16,161 nt of DNA from an uncultured Duganella sp. (GTDB lineage Bacteria > Pseudomonadota > Gammaproteobacteria > Burkholderiales > Burkholderiaceae). The notes under the pieces are model-generated. The model searched no databases. It was not told where the DNA came from and was given only the letters and a program-made list of their open reading frames with translations. The stretch covers positions 1 through 16,161 of the forward strand of contig CAMLSG010000119.1 of assembly GCA_946482635.1 (NCBI GenBank), written 5' to 3'. Positions 1 through 8,330 of this stretch are shown piece by piece. The position numbers and the translations under genes are program-made. Position 1 is the first letter of the stretch. Each line of letters begins with the position of its first letter.

Positions 1-1686
1 GCGGCCAACCTGCTCAAGCCGGCGCTGGCGCGCGGCGAGCTGCGCACCATCGCAGCGACCACCTGGGGCGAGTACAAGAAGTATTTCGAGAAGGATGCCG
101 CCCTGGCACGCCGCTTCCAGGTGATCAAGGTCGAAGAACCAAGCGAGGAACTGGCCTGCGCCATGTTGCGCGGCATGGCGCCGCTGATGGAGCAGCATTT
201 CAATGTACGCATCTTCGACGAAGCGATTACCGAGGCAGTGCGCCTGTCGCACCGCTACATCATGGGCCGCCAGCTGCCGGACAAGGCGATCAGCGTGCTC
301 GATACCGCCTGCGCCAAGGTGGCGCTGGGCCAGAGTGCTACCCCGGCACTGATCGAATCGCTGCAGCGCCGCCTGGAGCGCATGGCGGCGGAAACGGGCG
401 CGCTGGAGCGCGAACTGGCCGGCGGCGGCGCGCACGAAGAGCGCCTGCAGGAACTGGCCGACAGCCGTAGCGCAGCACAGGAAGAACTGGCAGCCCTGCA
501 AGCGCGCTGGGAGCAGGAGAAAGCGCTGGCGGCGCAGATCGGCGAGGCGCGTGCCAGCGTCGAGGCGGCATCGGCAGGGCAGGGCGGCGGCGCCAGCCAG
601 GCGCACGACATCCAGGCGCTGCTGAAGGACCTGCGCGCGCTGCAAGGCGAAGCGCCAATGGTGCCGGTGCAGGTGGACGGCAATGTGGTGGCGGAAATCG
701 TCGCCGGCTGGACCGGCATCCCGCTCGGCAAGATGGTGAAAGACGAGATCCAGGCCGTGCTGAAACTGCGTCCCGCGCTGGAAGAACGCGTGATCGGCCA
801 GCCGCACGCTATCGAAGCCGTGGCCCAGCGCGTGCGTACTGCGCGCGCCAACCTGGACGATCCGAATAAACCGAAGGGCGTGTTCCTGTTCGTCGGTCCT
901 TCCGGCATCGGCAAGACCGAAACCGCGCTGGCCCTGGCCGATGCATTGTACGGCGGCGAACGCAAGATGGTCACCATCAACATGAGCGAATACCAGGAAG
1001 CGCACAGCGTGTCGGGCCTGAAAGGCTCGCCACCGGGCTACGTTGGCTACGGCGAAGGCGGCGTGCTGACCGAAGCCGTGCGCCGCAACCCGTACAGCGT
1101 GGTACTGCTGGACGAAGTGGAAAAAGCCCATCCGGACGTGCTGGAGCTGTTCTTCCAGGTGTTCGACAAGGGCGTGATGGACGACGCCGAAGGCCGCGAA
1201 ATCGACTTCCGCAACACCATCATCATCCTGACCTCCAACGTCGGCTCGGCGACCATGATGCAGGCTTGCCTGAACAAGGAAGCGGAAGAAATGCCGTCGC
1301 CGGAAGACCTGGAAGCGGCGATCCGCCCGCAGCTGGTGAAAGCCTTCAAGCCGGCCTTCCTGGGCCGCCTGAAAGTGGTGCCGTACTACCCGCTGGGCGA
1401 CGACGTCCTGGCCAGCATCATTACGCTGAAGCTGGACCGTATCGGCCAGCGCGTGGCGGCCAACCACAAGGCGGCCTTCCACTACGACGATACGCTGGTG
1501 GAAGCCGTGCTGGCGCGTTGCACCGAAGTCGATTCCGGCGCGCGCAATGTGGACAATATCCTGAATGGCACGCTGCTGCCGCAGATTGCGGAAGCGGTGC
1601 TGGCGAAGATGGCGGAGGGAAATGCAATCGGCCGCATTGAAGTAGCGGCCGATGAGCAGGGGAATTTCAGCTACAGCGTAGCCTGA
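1..1686 (+). CDS. clpV: ClpV/TssH T6SS AAA+ ATPase (5' truncated by window)
   Basis: ClpV is the cytosolic ClpB-like ATPase that disassembles the contracted TssB/TssC sheath so that subunits can be reused. The reading frame is open from the first base, so only the C-terminal 561 codons are present. The visible part begins in the first nucleotide-binding domain (DAALARRFQ near base 97). A Glu/Ala-rich coiled-coil middle domain follows at about 343-570. The second AAA+ domain has Walker A GPSGIGKTE (about 895-921), pore loop GYVGYGEGG (about 1036-1062), Walker B VVLLDE (about 1099-1116) and TSNVG (about 1231-1245). All these motifs look intact. The T6SS neighbours and the long Ala/Glu-rich middle domain favour ClpV over housekeeping ClpB. 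The N-terminal sheath-binding domain, which would settle this, is outside the window. The gene converges directly on tssA; its stop at 1684-1686 abuts the tssA stop. Confidence 0.95.
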   Translation, partial: AANLLKPALARGELRTIAATTWGEYKKYFEKDAALARRFQVIKVEEPSEELACAMLRGMAPLMEQHFNVRIFDEAITEAVRLSHRYIMGRQLPDKAISVLDTACAKVALGQSATPALIESLQRRLERMAAETGALERELAGGGAHEERLQELADSRSAAQEELAALQARWEQEKALAAQIGEARASVEAASAGQGGGASQAHDIQALLKDLRALQGEAPMVPVQVDGNVVAEIVAGWTGIPLGKMVKDEIQAVLKLRPALEERVIGQPHAIEAVAQRVRTARANLDDPNKPKGVFLFVGPSGIGKTETALALADALYGGERKMVTINMSEYQEAHSVSGLKGSPPGYVGYGEGGVLTEAVRRNPYSVVLLDEVEKAHPDVLELFFQVFDKGVMDDAEGREIDFRNTIIILTSNVGSATMMQACLNKEAEEMPSPEDLEAAIRPQLVKAFKPAFLGRLKVVPYYPLGDDVLASIITLKLDRIGQRVAANHKAAFHYDDTLVEAVLARCTEVDSGARNVDNILNGTLLPQIAEAVLAKMAEGNAIGRIEVAADEQGNFSYSVA

Positions 1687-2727
1687 TCAGTTGGACGGGG
1701 GGATGCCAAGCATCTCCTCGATATGCTGCAGCGAGTTGGAGTCTTTCACCACGCTGCGCAGCCAGGTATGCAGGTCCTGTTCGCCGGCGTCGGCAGCCTT
1801 GTCAGCGAAGTACGAGACAGGGCTGTGCGGCTCGGTGCGGCGGAAGAAGCTGGCGATTTCGCGCAATTGCGTGATGGCCTGGGCGCGCGACGTGACAGGG
1901 CCGCTCGCTTGTGGTGCAACACCGGCCACGGGCTGCGCAATGATGATCTGCTCACCCGCCGGCGCCACGCCAAGTGGCGTGCTGACCGTGGCCGGCAAGC
2001 CCGCATGCGATGGCATCGCATCGATCATCGCCTGCACTGCATCGCGTGCTGCCGCAAAACCAGGGCTGTCATTGCCCAGGAATTCATCGGACACCTGCTC
2101 CAGTTCTTTCAGGGCATCCATGCAATAGCGCGCATCGGTCGCGAACTGCTCGCGGAAACGCGGCGAATTGCGAGAGCGTGCCGTCTCCATATCGGCCAGC
2201 TTTGGCCAGTCCGGGTTGCGCGCGTGTTCGGGCAGGCTGGCCTGCTTGCGCGCCATGTCGAAGTCGATGGCGGAAAACGCCGTGCCCTGTCCTTCGGTCA
2301 GCGGCATTTCGCGCAGCAGGGCAGGGGTGCGGCCCAGGATCCAGGCCAGGTTGCCTACGCGCTGCTCCATGTCGTCGCCATCCGGTTCCGGGTACAGGCC
2401 CAGGTTCCAGAATTCGCGGATCAGCCCGGCCAGCAGGCGGAAGGATTCGCCCAGGCCTTGCATGCGGTGCTGTTTTGCTGCCGCTTCCGCCAGCCAGACC
2501 GCCACGCGCAAGTCTTTGCTCTTTTCGCCCAGCAGCGCGCTGCAGCGCTTGACCACGAAGGACCAGTCGGCCTCTTTCAGCTCGGTGACCCACTCGCCCT
2601 GTTCCAGCGAAGGATCGTCGAAACGGCGGGCCTGGGCGATGGCGTCGAAGTCGCTGGAGAAGGACAGGTCGGCGCCGGCCGGTTGTGCCGGCGAAATCGG
2701 CGCCAGCAAGGTATCTGCATTAAACAT
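1687..2727 (-). CDS. tssA: TssA, T6SS tail assembly protein (ImpA N-terminal family)
   Basis: TssA proteins organise baseplate and tail-tube/sheath polymerisation in the cytoplasm. The 346-residue product begins with an ImpA_N-type region (about residues 8-130) containing LAPISPAQPAGADL and then FWNLGLYPEPDGDD, which are typical of the family. A variable Ala/Pro-containing middle follows. The C-terminal helical segment includes RRTEPHSPVSYFADKA and DLHTWLRSVV, of the kind that forms rings in TssA. The length fits the short TssA class rather than long VasJ/VasL-like forms. The ATG at 2725-2727 is preceded by a good Shine-Dalgarno (GAGGAG, about 6 bases upstream), which supports this start. It is the last gene of the minus-strand core operon, 14 bp after the OmpA-family gene. 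Confidence 0.93.
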   Translation of the reverse strand: MFNADTLLAPISPAQPAGADLSFSSDFDAIAQARRFDDPSLEQGEWVTELKEADWSFVVKRCSALLGEKSKDLRVAVWLAEAAAKQHRMQGLGESFRLLAGLIREFWNLGLYPEPDGDDMEQRVGNLAWILGRTPALLREMPLTEGQGTAFSAIDFDMARKQASLPEHARNPDWPKLADMETARSRNSPRFREQFATDARYCMDALKELEQVSDEFLGNDSPGFAAARDAVQAMIDAMPSHAGLPATVSTPLGVAPAGEQIIIAQPVAGVAPQASGPVTSRAQAITQLREIASFFRRTEPHSPVSYFADKAADAGEQDLHTWLRSVVKDSNSLQHIEEMLGIPPSN

Positions 2728-2741
2728 GGGTATCTCCTCGG

Positions 2742-3491
2742 TTACTGCGCCATGCGGAATTCGATGCGGCGGTTGCGCGCGCGGCCTTCCACCGTGTCGT
2801 TGCTGGCGATCGGGCGGTCGGGGCCGGAGCCGGATGCCACCAGGGTTTCGGCTGGAATGCCTTTGCCGGCCAGGTAGTTGCGCACCGCTTCGGCGCGCGC
2901 CTGCGACAGGTTCTGGTTGCTCGTGCGCAGGCCCACGTTGTCGGTATGGCCGATGATCTCGACCTTCTGGCCTTTCAGCTTCAGCATGGCCGCGCCCATT
3001 TCATCGAGGATGGCCCGGCCGGCCGGCGTCAGCACGGCCTGCCCGCTTTCGAATTCGACGATGCGGTTGGCCAGCGTGCGGTCCAGCACGCCCTGGTCGG
3101 CGGCCGACACGCGCAGGCCGTTGGTGACGGTGTAGGTCGGATTCAGGCGGGTCGCAAAGTCGCTGGCAATGCGCTGGCGCTGCGCTTCGTTGGCCACTTC
3201 GCCGCGCACGCTGACGGTGGTACCGTCGATTTTGAGCTGGCCTTTGCTGACCTGTTTCAGGTCCGGCGTAATCAGTTTCTGCACATAGTCGCTCCAGTTG
3301 GCCGGCGTGGTGACCTGGCCGATGGTGATCTGGTCCAGCACCTTGTCGGCGCCGTAGACTTCACGCAGCTTGGCCAGCACGGCGGTCTTGCTGGCCTCGT
3401 CGGCCACGGTGCCGCTGGCGACAACCTGGCCTGGTACTTGCGCCTGCACCGCGAAGGCGGCGCACAGCAGGAGGAGGGGAAGGTAACGCAT
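2742..3491 (-). CDS. Periplasmic BON/OmpA-domain peptidoglycan-binding protein, T6SS-associated
   Basis: This 249-residue protein has a short Sec signal peptide (MRYLPLLLLCAAFAVQA, cleavage likely before Gln18). Two BON-like segments follow (about residues 24-60 and 88-126, the second with DGTTVSVRGEVANEAQRQ). A C-terminal OmpA-type peptidoglycan-binding domain spans about 145-249. In that domain GHTDNVG (Asp184) and LSQARAEAV (Arg199) carry the Asp/Arg pair that binds diaminopimelate in known OmpA domains. There is no beta-barrel and no obvious lipobox, so a soluble periplasmic protein is expected. Its position between tagF and tssA suggests that it helps anchor the TssJLM envelope complex to peptidoglycan, a role filled in other systems by an OmpA extension of TssL or by TagL. 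That role is inference. The start lies 1 bp after the tagF stop, so translation is probably coupled; the Shine-Dalgarno is weak (GGAAA). Confidence 0.85.
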   Translation of the reverse strand: MRYLPLLLLCAAFAVQAQVPGQVVASGTVADEASKTAVLAKLREVYGADKVLDQITIGQVTTPANWSDYVQKLITPDLKQVSKGQLKIDGTTVSVRGEVANEAQRQRIASDFATRLNPTYTVTNGLRVSAADQGVLDRTLANRIVEFESGQAVLTPAGRAILDEMGAAMLKLKGQKVEIIGHTDNVGLRTSNQNLSQARAEAVRNYLAGKGIPAETLVASGSGPDRPIASNDTVEGRARNRRIEFRMAQ

Positions 3492-3492
3492 A

Positions 3493-4470
3493 TCAGTTTC
3501 CGATAAAGGAAGTACGCAGCGAGTCGTGCGCAGATTTCAGGGAGAGTCCGGGATTGGCCAGGTAGGCCGACACCTTCTGGATCGCATAGTCTTCGTTGAC
3601 CTGGTCCTCGACCCAGTCGACCTCGTCGAAGGCAATGTGATGGCCTTCGCCGACTTGCGGGTCCATGATGCCAAGCAGGGTTTGCGGCGAAGCGCCGCTG
3701 AAGCCCAGCACCAGTACCGGTTTGCTGTCCAGCCTTGTCACGAACAGCGACAGTTCGAAGTCGGCGCGCGCCAGGAATGGCGTCACCACGTGCATCCAGA
3801 ACGCCGCCACCAGGTAGCGGTACATCGGGTCGTTGGGCAGCGGCAGCACCAGGCTCTTTTCCAGGCGGCTCGAGCTGCTCGCCATGACCGGCTGCAGCAG
3901 GATGCCCAGTGCCAGCAGCACCTGGCGCACGCTGCCGTGGAAGCCGGCCTGCGAAAGCATGCCATCCAGGCCGCCGACCGTCTGCAGTTCAAGGAAATCG
4001 GCGAACGCGGCGTCGTAGGCGCTGGCGCGGGTGTCCAGTTCCACCGTATTGCCGTTCAATGCCTGCAGCGGCGCGGCCGCATCCTCGGCGGACAGCACGC
4101 CGCCGCTCAGGTTTTCCAGGCGGTTCCACAGGCGCGTCAGTACCAGCGGGCTGTTGGCGGCAAAGGACGACGGTTCGTCGATGTCGATGCTGCCGGCCAT
4201 CAGGAAGGGGAAGCGGCGGCTCGACTGGTCGCTGCTGGCCGCGATATGGCCGGCAATAGCCGCCCGGCGGCGCGGCCCGAACAGGGCAAAGTGCAGCGGC
4301 TGCACGGCGTCGTAAGTCAGCTTCCAGCGCGCGTCGGTGCTGAGCATGTCCATCGAGCGGGCCATCCAGTCGTCCATCATCTGCAGCACTTTCGGATCGC
4401 TGCCGCCTTTTACGAAGTCGGCGCGGCTCGGAATCTTGCCGAAGTAACCGATAGCAGCAGCACGGCTCAT
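3493..4470 (-). CDS. tagF: TagF (ImpM family) T6SS regulator
   Basis: TagF proteins act in the cytoplasm as post-translational repressors of T6SS firing, countered in some systems by the TagQRST/PpkA pathway. The 325-residue product opens with IGYFGKIPSRADFVKG (residues 7-22), the hallmark of the ImpM/TagF family. LHFALFGPRRRAAIAGHI and RRFPFLMAG follow in the conserved N-terminal domain. The remaining ~180 residues are longer than in minimal TagF proteins and end in a helical segment without a recognisable kinase or phosphatase motif. No PppA or PpkA gene is in the window. The ATG overlaps the tssM stop in an ATGA arrangement, with GGAGGT about 5 bases upstream inside the tssM 3' end, so translation is strongly coupled to tssM. 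Confidence 0.92.
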   Translation of the reverse strand: MSRAAAIGYFGKIPSRADFVKGGSDPKVLQMMDDWMARSMDMLSTDARWKLTYDAVQPLHFALFGPRRRAAIAGHIAASSDQSSRRFPFLMAGSIDIDEPSSFAANSPLVLTRLWNRLENLSGGVLSAEDAAAPLQALNGNTVELDTRASAYDAAFADFLELQTVGGLDGMLSQAGFHGSVRQVLLALGILLQPVMASSSSRLEKSLVLPLPNDPMYRYLVAAFWMHVVTPFLARADFELSLFVTRLDSKPVLVLGFSGASPQTLLGIMDPQVGEGHHIAFDEVDWVEDQVNEDYAIQKVSAYLANPGLSLKSAHDSLRTSFIGN

Positions 4471-7400
4471 TGCGCACCTCCTGCGGCTGCAATCGCCGGC
4501 TCGCCGCCGGCGCCGGCGGGCGCCGGTCCGCCAACCACCGTGTCGGGCAGGCGCAGCTTGCGGAAGCCCTGGCTGGCCTGGACCGGTGCGGCAACCGGGG
4601 CCGGTGCCGACGGCAGCAGGCGCAGGTTGGCCGCCACGGTGACGCCGCCGTTGGTCCAGTTCAGCTCAAAGCTGCCGTCCGGACGACGCTTGCGCTGCGC
4701 CGCATCGATCATTTTCTTCAGGCCGAAGTGGCCGTTTTCTTCCAGGATCATCACTTTCTTGCCGTCCGGGGTGAAAGCGGAAATGCGCGCACCAGGAACA
4801 CCTTGCGGGTTAGGCCATACCATCGGAACCCATGGCTGTTGCTGGCCTTTCCAGCGCACCGACTGGCCATCGATTTCGATGGTGTATTCGCTGACGCCGG
4901 TCACGGCGACGGTTTGCAGTTCGAAGCGGGTTTGCGCTTCTTCGCTGCTGGCGGCCTGGTTGGCGACACCGTTGGCGCTGAGCGGGGCAATCCAGCCCGG
5001 GAAGGCGGTAGCGACGGCAGGCGACAGGGTAATGCCCATATTGGCCCAGGTCTTGGCGCTCAGCGAGTCGCCGCGGCGCACCACCAGCGGGCCGATGGTC
5101 GTGTTGAAGAACTTCGCCACCGCGCCTTCAGGGCCGAACACCTGGCCGATTTCAGCGTTGCTGGCTTCCTGGCGGGATTCGGTCGCGAACGGATACTTGG
5201 TCTGCAGGTCGCGTCGGAACGGTTCCAGCACCTGTGCCGCCCACACCTTGTTGATTTCGGCTTCGGTCGGCTGCACGATCACGGCGAAGGTCTGCATCAG
5301 CGGACGCACCAGCAATGGGCGGATCGCCTGCTTCTGCGGGTCGTTCATGCCAACCAGCATCTGCTCGTCGACGTATTTCAGTGCGTCGGCCAGTTCGGAG
5401 CCGCTGCCGTCCAGCGTTTGCTGCATGAGCTGCTTGGCGCCAGGACCAGGATCTCCCTGGTTCTTGATCTGGTTGAAGCGTGCGCGCAGCTTGCCGAGGT
5501 TATCCATGTAGCCGCGCATCAGCGAGGCATTGTTGTCCTTCACCACCACCAGTTGCGCCACGCCGGAGAATTCGCGGCCGACAGGACCGAGCGGCAGCGG
5601 TGCGCCAGGCTGGCCTTGCGGATTGGCCGGCAGGTTGATGTTCACCTGCGAAGGCTTCTGGCGCAGGATGGTTTCGCGGAACCAGTCGCCGATGCCGCGC
5701 TGGGCGCGCTGCAGGCCGCTGTCCAGCAGGGAAGGGTTGTCCCACGAGGTTTCCTGGTAGACGGTGGTCACCAGCTTGGAAATCGGCGAAGTCTGCGGAT
5801 CGCCCAGCCGGTTCATCGCGGCCGCTGCCGCTTCAAAGCCGTTCAGGTCCTTGATTGCCACGCCTTGCAGGAACTTCTGCCACTCCTTGGCATAGTCGTT
5901 CTTGTACAGGTCGACCAGGGCTTTCTGGATCTGCTCAGGGCTGCCTTCCAGCGTCAGGTCGTCCTTGGCGGCGGTTTTCAGCACCCAGTCGGCGCTTTGC
6001 AGCTCGTGGTTGGCGGCTTCCTTGAAGGCGTCGCGCACATAGCCTTCCCATGCCGCACGGGTGTAGGCGCCGGAAATCGAATAGCTGCCCAGCACCAGTT
6101 CGCGGTCCTGGTCGCCGACGATGCGGGCCACGGTCATGGATGGGAAGCGGGTCGCTGCACGGGCCTTGACGTCGGCGTACACGCGTTCGCGCGCCGGCAT
6201 GCCGCGCACCACGCCGCGCAGGGTGTTGCGCGTCTGTTCGACCAGGGCCAGGCGGTTTTCGACGGTTGGCCAGGATGGATCGTTGACCTCGGACAGGTAG
6301 AAGGCGATCAGGCGCTCGGCGCTGCGGATCATCTGCTCGCGCGGCATGGCGCCGCGGTTCGATTCCAGCCAGACGCGCCAGAAGCGGGTCAGCTGGTCGT
6401 TCAGGTGGCTGGCTTCGGCGCGCGACTTATCGCCCAGCATCAGGTAGCTCTTGAGCGCGTTGTAGGCGTCTTCCACGTTTTCCGGGGAGGCGTCCTTGAA
6501 CTGCTGCGGCGCCGTTTGCGCCACGGCCGGCGTCGCCGTGGCGGCCGCCGTGGCCGCGCCAGGCGCCGCTGCGGCGGCAGGCGTTGCAGCGGCAGGCGTT
6601 GCAGCGGCATTGCGCGCCAGCGGCTGCAGGCGATCCGCGTTGGCATTGACTTCGCCGAGGAAGGTTTCCAGCGACTGGCCAACAGGCTTCAGCATCACTT
6701 CACGCACGCCGGCGAAGTATTCTTCGCGCAGCTTGCGTTCCAGGTAGGCGCCCTGGTACAGGCCCAGGCTGACCGACAGCGGACGGTTGTCGCGGAAGCG
6801 GTCCAGTTGTTCGATGCGGTCCTGCAGGATTTCCAGCGCTTCCAGGCGCGCCGCCAGGTCAGGGCGCTGCTTCTGCAGCTTGACTACCTTGTCCAGGTCC
6901 GCCTGCACATTGGCCACCAGGGTGCGGTTGCCCATGTAAGACCAGCTCCAGCCGCCCAGCAGCAGGCCGCTCAGCGCCACCGCGCCGAAGAAGGCGGCAT
7001 AGCGCATGCGCACCTTGGCCGGGCTGGCGTACTGCGCCACCAGGTTCTTGTCGGCAAAGATCACGTTGCGGAACAGCTTGAGCAGGAAGTAGCCGTGCTG
7101 CTGCTCGCTGCTGTGGTGCTCTTCGCGCTGCAGGCTCAGGTCGAAGCGCTGCGCCACGCGGTGCGAGGTGGCGGACACGCCTTCGCCTTCCTGCAGCGCG
7201 CTGGTGAAGTAGAAGCCGCGGAATACCGGCTTGAACTGGAACGGGTTTTCTTCAAACAGGGTAGCGATGAAGGTGCGCAGCGGCGCCTTGACCGAATTGA
7301 ATTCGAGCGGGAAGGTGAACACGCCGGATGGCAGGCGCTCGCGCCATTGCAGGGCCATGTTGGCCAGGCTCATTTCCTTCAGGCCTTCGTACAGCTCGTC

Positions 7401-8312
7401 GAAGCGCGCATCGAACTGTTGCAGCAGTTCGGCGTTAGGCTGGTTCTTGTTGTAGGGCAGGGTGGCGCCCCAGACGCGATCGCGCTCGCCGATTTCGGAA
7501 TCGTGGAAGAAATCGGTGAAGCCGTTGATCAGGTCCGCCTTGGTGAAGACGATGTAGACCGGTGCATGCACTTCCAGCTTTTCGGTCAGTTCCTGCACGC
7601 GCTGGCGCAGGTTCTTGGCCAGCTCGATGGCGAATTCCGGACGCTTGCCGGTCAGTTCGGCAATGCTGACGGCAATGATGATGCCGTTGATCGGCGCTTT
7701 CTTGCGGTATTTCTTCAGCAGGCCGAGGAAGCCGAACCACTCGGCGCGGTCTTCATCGTTGACTGCGTAGCGGCCGGCCGTATCGAGCAGGATGCCGTCG
7801 GTGGTGAAGAACCAGTCGCAGTTACGGGTACCGCCGACGCCCTGCACGATGCGGCTGCCGGCCAGCGGGAACTGCAGGCCGGAATTGGCGATTGCCGTGC
7901 TCTTGCCGGCGGCCGGGTTACCGATGATCATGTACCAGGGCAGCTCGTACAAGGCGGCGCTGCCCGAGCGCAGGCCAAGCTTGGAGGTCTTGATGGTCTG
8001 GATCGCATCGAGCATGCGCTTGCGCAGCGCTTCCGTTTCGTGGCGCGGCGCGGGATCGGCCTTGGCCGGCGTAGCAACGGCCTGCTGTTCCAGCATGCCG
8101 CCCAACTGGTTGGCGGCGCGGCGGGCGCGATAGCGGCGCCATGACCAGACCATTATGCCAAGCAGCAGGGCGGCCGCCAGCACGGCAAAGGCCAGGGTGT
8201 ATGGCAATTCCAGCAGCACTGCCGCTACCAGCAGGAATGCCGCGAAGGCAAGCCAGCCGTAGATCAGGAAGGCGGTGCGCGAGGTCAGGGTTTCCCGGAT
8301 TCTGTGCATCAT
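4467..8312 (-). CDS. tssM: TssM (IcmF) inner-membrane channel component
   Basis: TssM forms, with TssJ and TssL, the trans-envelope complex through which the tail fires. The protein has 1281 residues. Two N-terminal transmembrane helices occupy about residues 14-35 and 38-57. A cytoplasmic GTPase-like domain follows with Walker A GNPAAGKST (131-139), GILLDTAG (173-180) and FTKAD (256-260). A third helix spans about 437-459, then a large periplasmic domain runs to the C-terminus. Walker A is intact, unlike in TssM proteins that have lost it. An Ala/Pro/Thr-rich insertion near residues 565-600 is encoded by a short tandem DNA repeat. The start codon pair ATGATG has an AAGAG-type Shine-Dalgarno. 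It lies 18 bp after the ketosynthase-like gene and overlaps tagF by 4 bp. Confidence 0.97.
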   Translation of the reverse strand: MMHRIRETLTSRTAFLIYGWLAFAAFLLVAAVLLELPYTLAFAVLAAALLLGIMVWSWRRYRARRAANQLGGMLEQQAVATPAKADPAPRHETEALRKRMLDAIQTIKTSKLGLRSGSAALYELPWYMIIGNPAAGKSTAIANSGLQFPLAGSRIVQGVGGTRNCDWFFTTDGILLDTAGRYAVNDEDRAEWFGFLGLLKKYRKKAPINGIIIAVSIAELTGKRPEFAIELAKNLRQRVQELTEKLEVHAPVYIVFTKADLINGFTDFFHDSEIGERDRVWGATLPYNKNQPNAELLQQFDARFDELYEGLKEMSLANMALQWRERLPSGVFTFPLEFNSVKAPLRTFIATLFEENPFQFKPVFRGFYFTSALQEGEGVSATSHRVAQRFDLSLQREEHHSSEQQHGYFLLKLFRNVIFADKNLVAQYASPAKVRMRYAAFFGAVALSGLLLGGWSWSYMGNRTLVANVQADLDKVVKLQKQRPDLAARLEALEILQDRIEQLDRFRDNRPLSVSLGLYQGAYLERKLREEYFAGVREVMLKPVGQSLETFLGEVNANADRLQPLARNAAATPAAATPAAAAAPGAATAAATATPAVAQTAPQQFKDASPENVEDAYNALKSYLMLGDKSRAEASHLNDQLTRFWRVWLESNRGAMPREQMIRSAERLIAFYLSEVNDPSWPTVENRLALVEQTRNTLRGVVRGMPARERVYADVKARAATRFPSMTVARIVGDQDRELVLGSYSISGAYTRAAWEGYVRDAFKEAANHELQSADWVLKTAAKDDLTLEGSPEQIQKALVDLYKNDYAKEWQKFLQGVAIKDLNGFEAAAAAMNRLGDPQTSPISKLVTTVYQETSWDNPSLLDSGLQRAQRGIGDWFRETILRQKPSQVNINLPANPQGQPGAPLPLGPVGREFSGVAQLVVVKDNNASLMRGYMDNLGKLRARFNQIKNQGDPGPGAKQLMQQTLDGSGSELADALKYVDEQMLVGMNDPQKQAIRPLLVRPLMQTFAVIVQPTEAEINKVWAAQVLEPFRRDLQTKYPFATESRQEASNAEIGQVFGPEGAVAKFFNTTIGPLVVRRGDSLSAKTWANMGITLSPAVATAFPGWIAPLSANGVANQAASSEEAQTRFELQTVAVTGVSEYTIEIDGQSVRWKGQQQPWVPMVWPNPQGVPGARISAFTPDGKKVMILEENGHFGLKKMIDAAQRKRRPDGSFELNWTNGGVTVAANLRLLPSAPAPVAAPVQASQGFRKLRLPDTVVGGPAPAGAGGEPAIAAAGGAQ
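6574..6610. repeat. 15-bp tandem repeat inside tssM
   Basis: The unit GCGGCAGGCGTTGCA occurs twice head to tail (6574-6588 and 6589-6603), followed by a partial third copy. On the coding (minus) strand each unit encodes five residues of an Ala/Thr/Pro run in the periplasmic part of TssM. The unit length is a multiple of three, so copy-number changes would keep the frame. Confidence 0.85.
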
Positions 8313-8330
8313 TTTTCTACTCTTGCAAGG

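Noticed and set aside
1723..2877. Plus-strand open frame opposite tssA
   Set aside because: It has no family features and no ribosome binding site, and tssA motifs on the minus strand are clear.
3526..5511. Plus-strand open frame of 661 codons across tagF and tssM
   Set aside because: It lies antisense to two well-supported genes and its composition is that of a frame shadow.
4470..8144. Plus-strand open frame of 1224 codons opposite tssM
   Set aside because: It is an antisense shadow of a high-GC gene. Its His/Gln/Arg/Ala-rich translation has no domains, while the minus strand is an unmistakable TssM.
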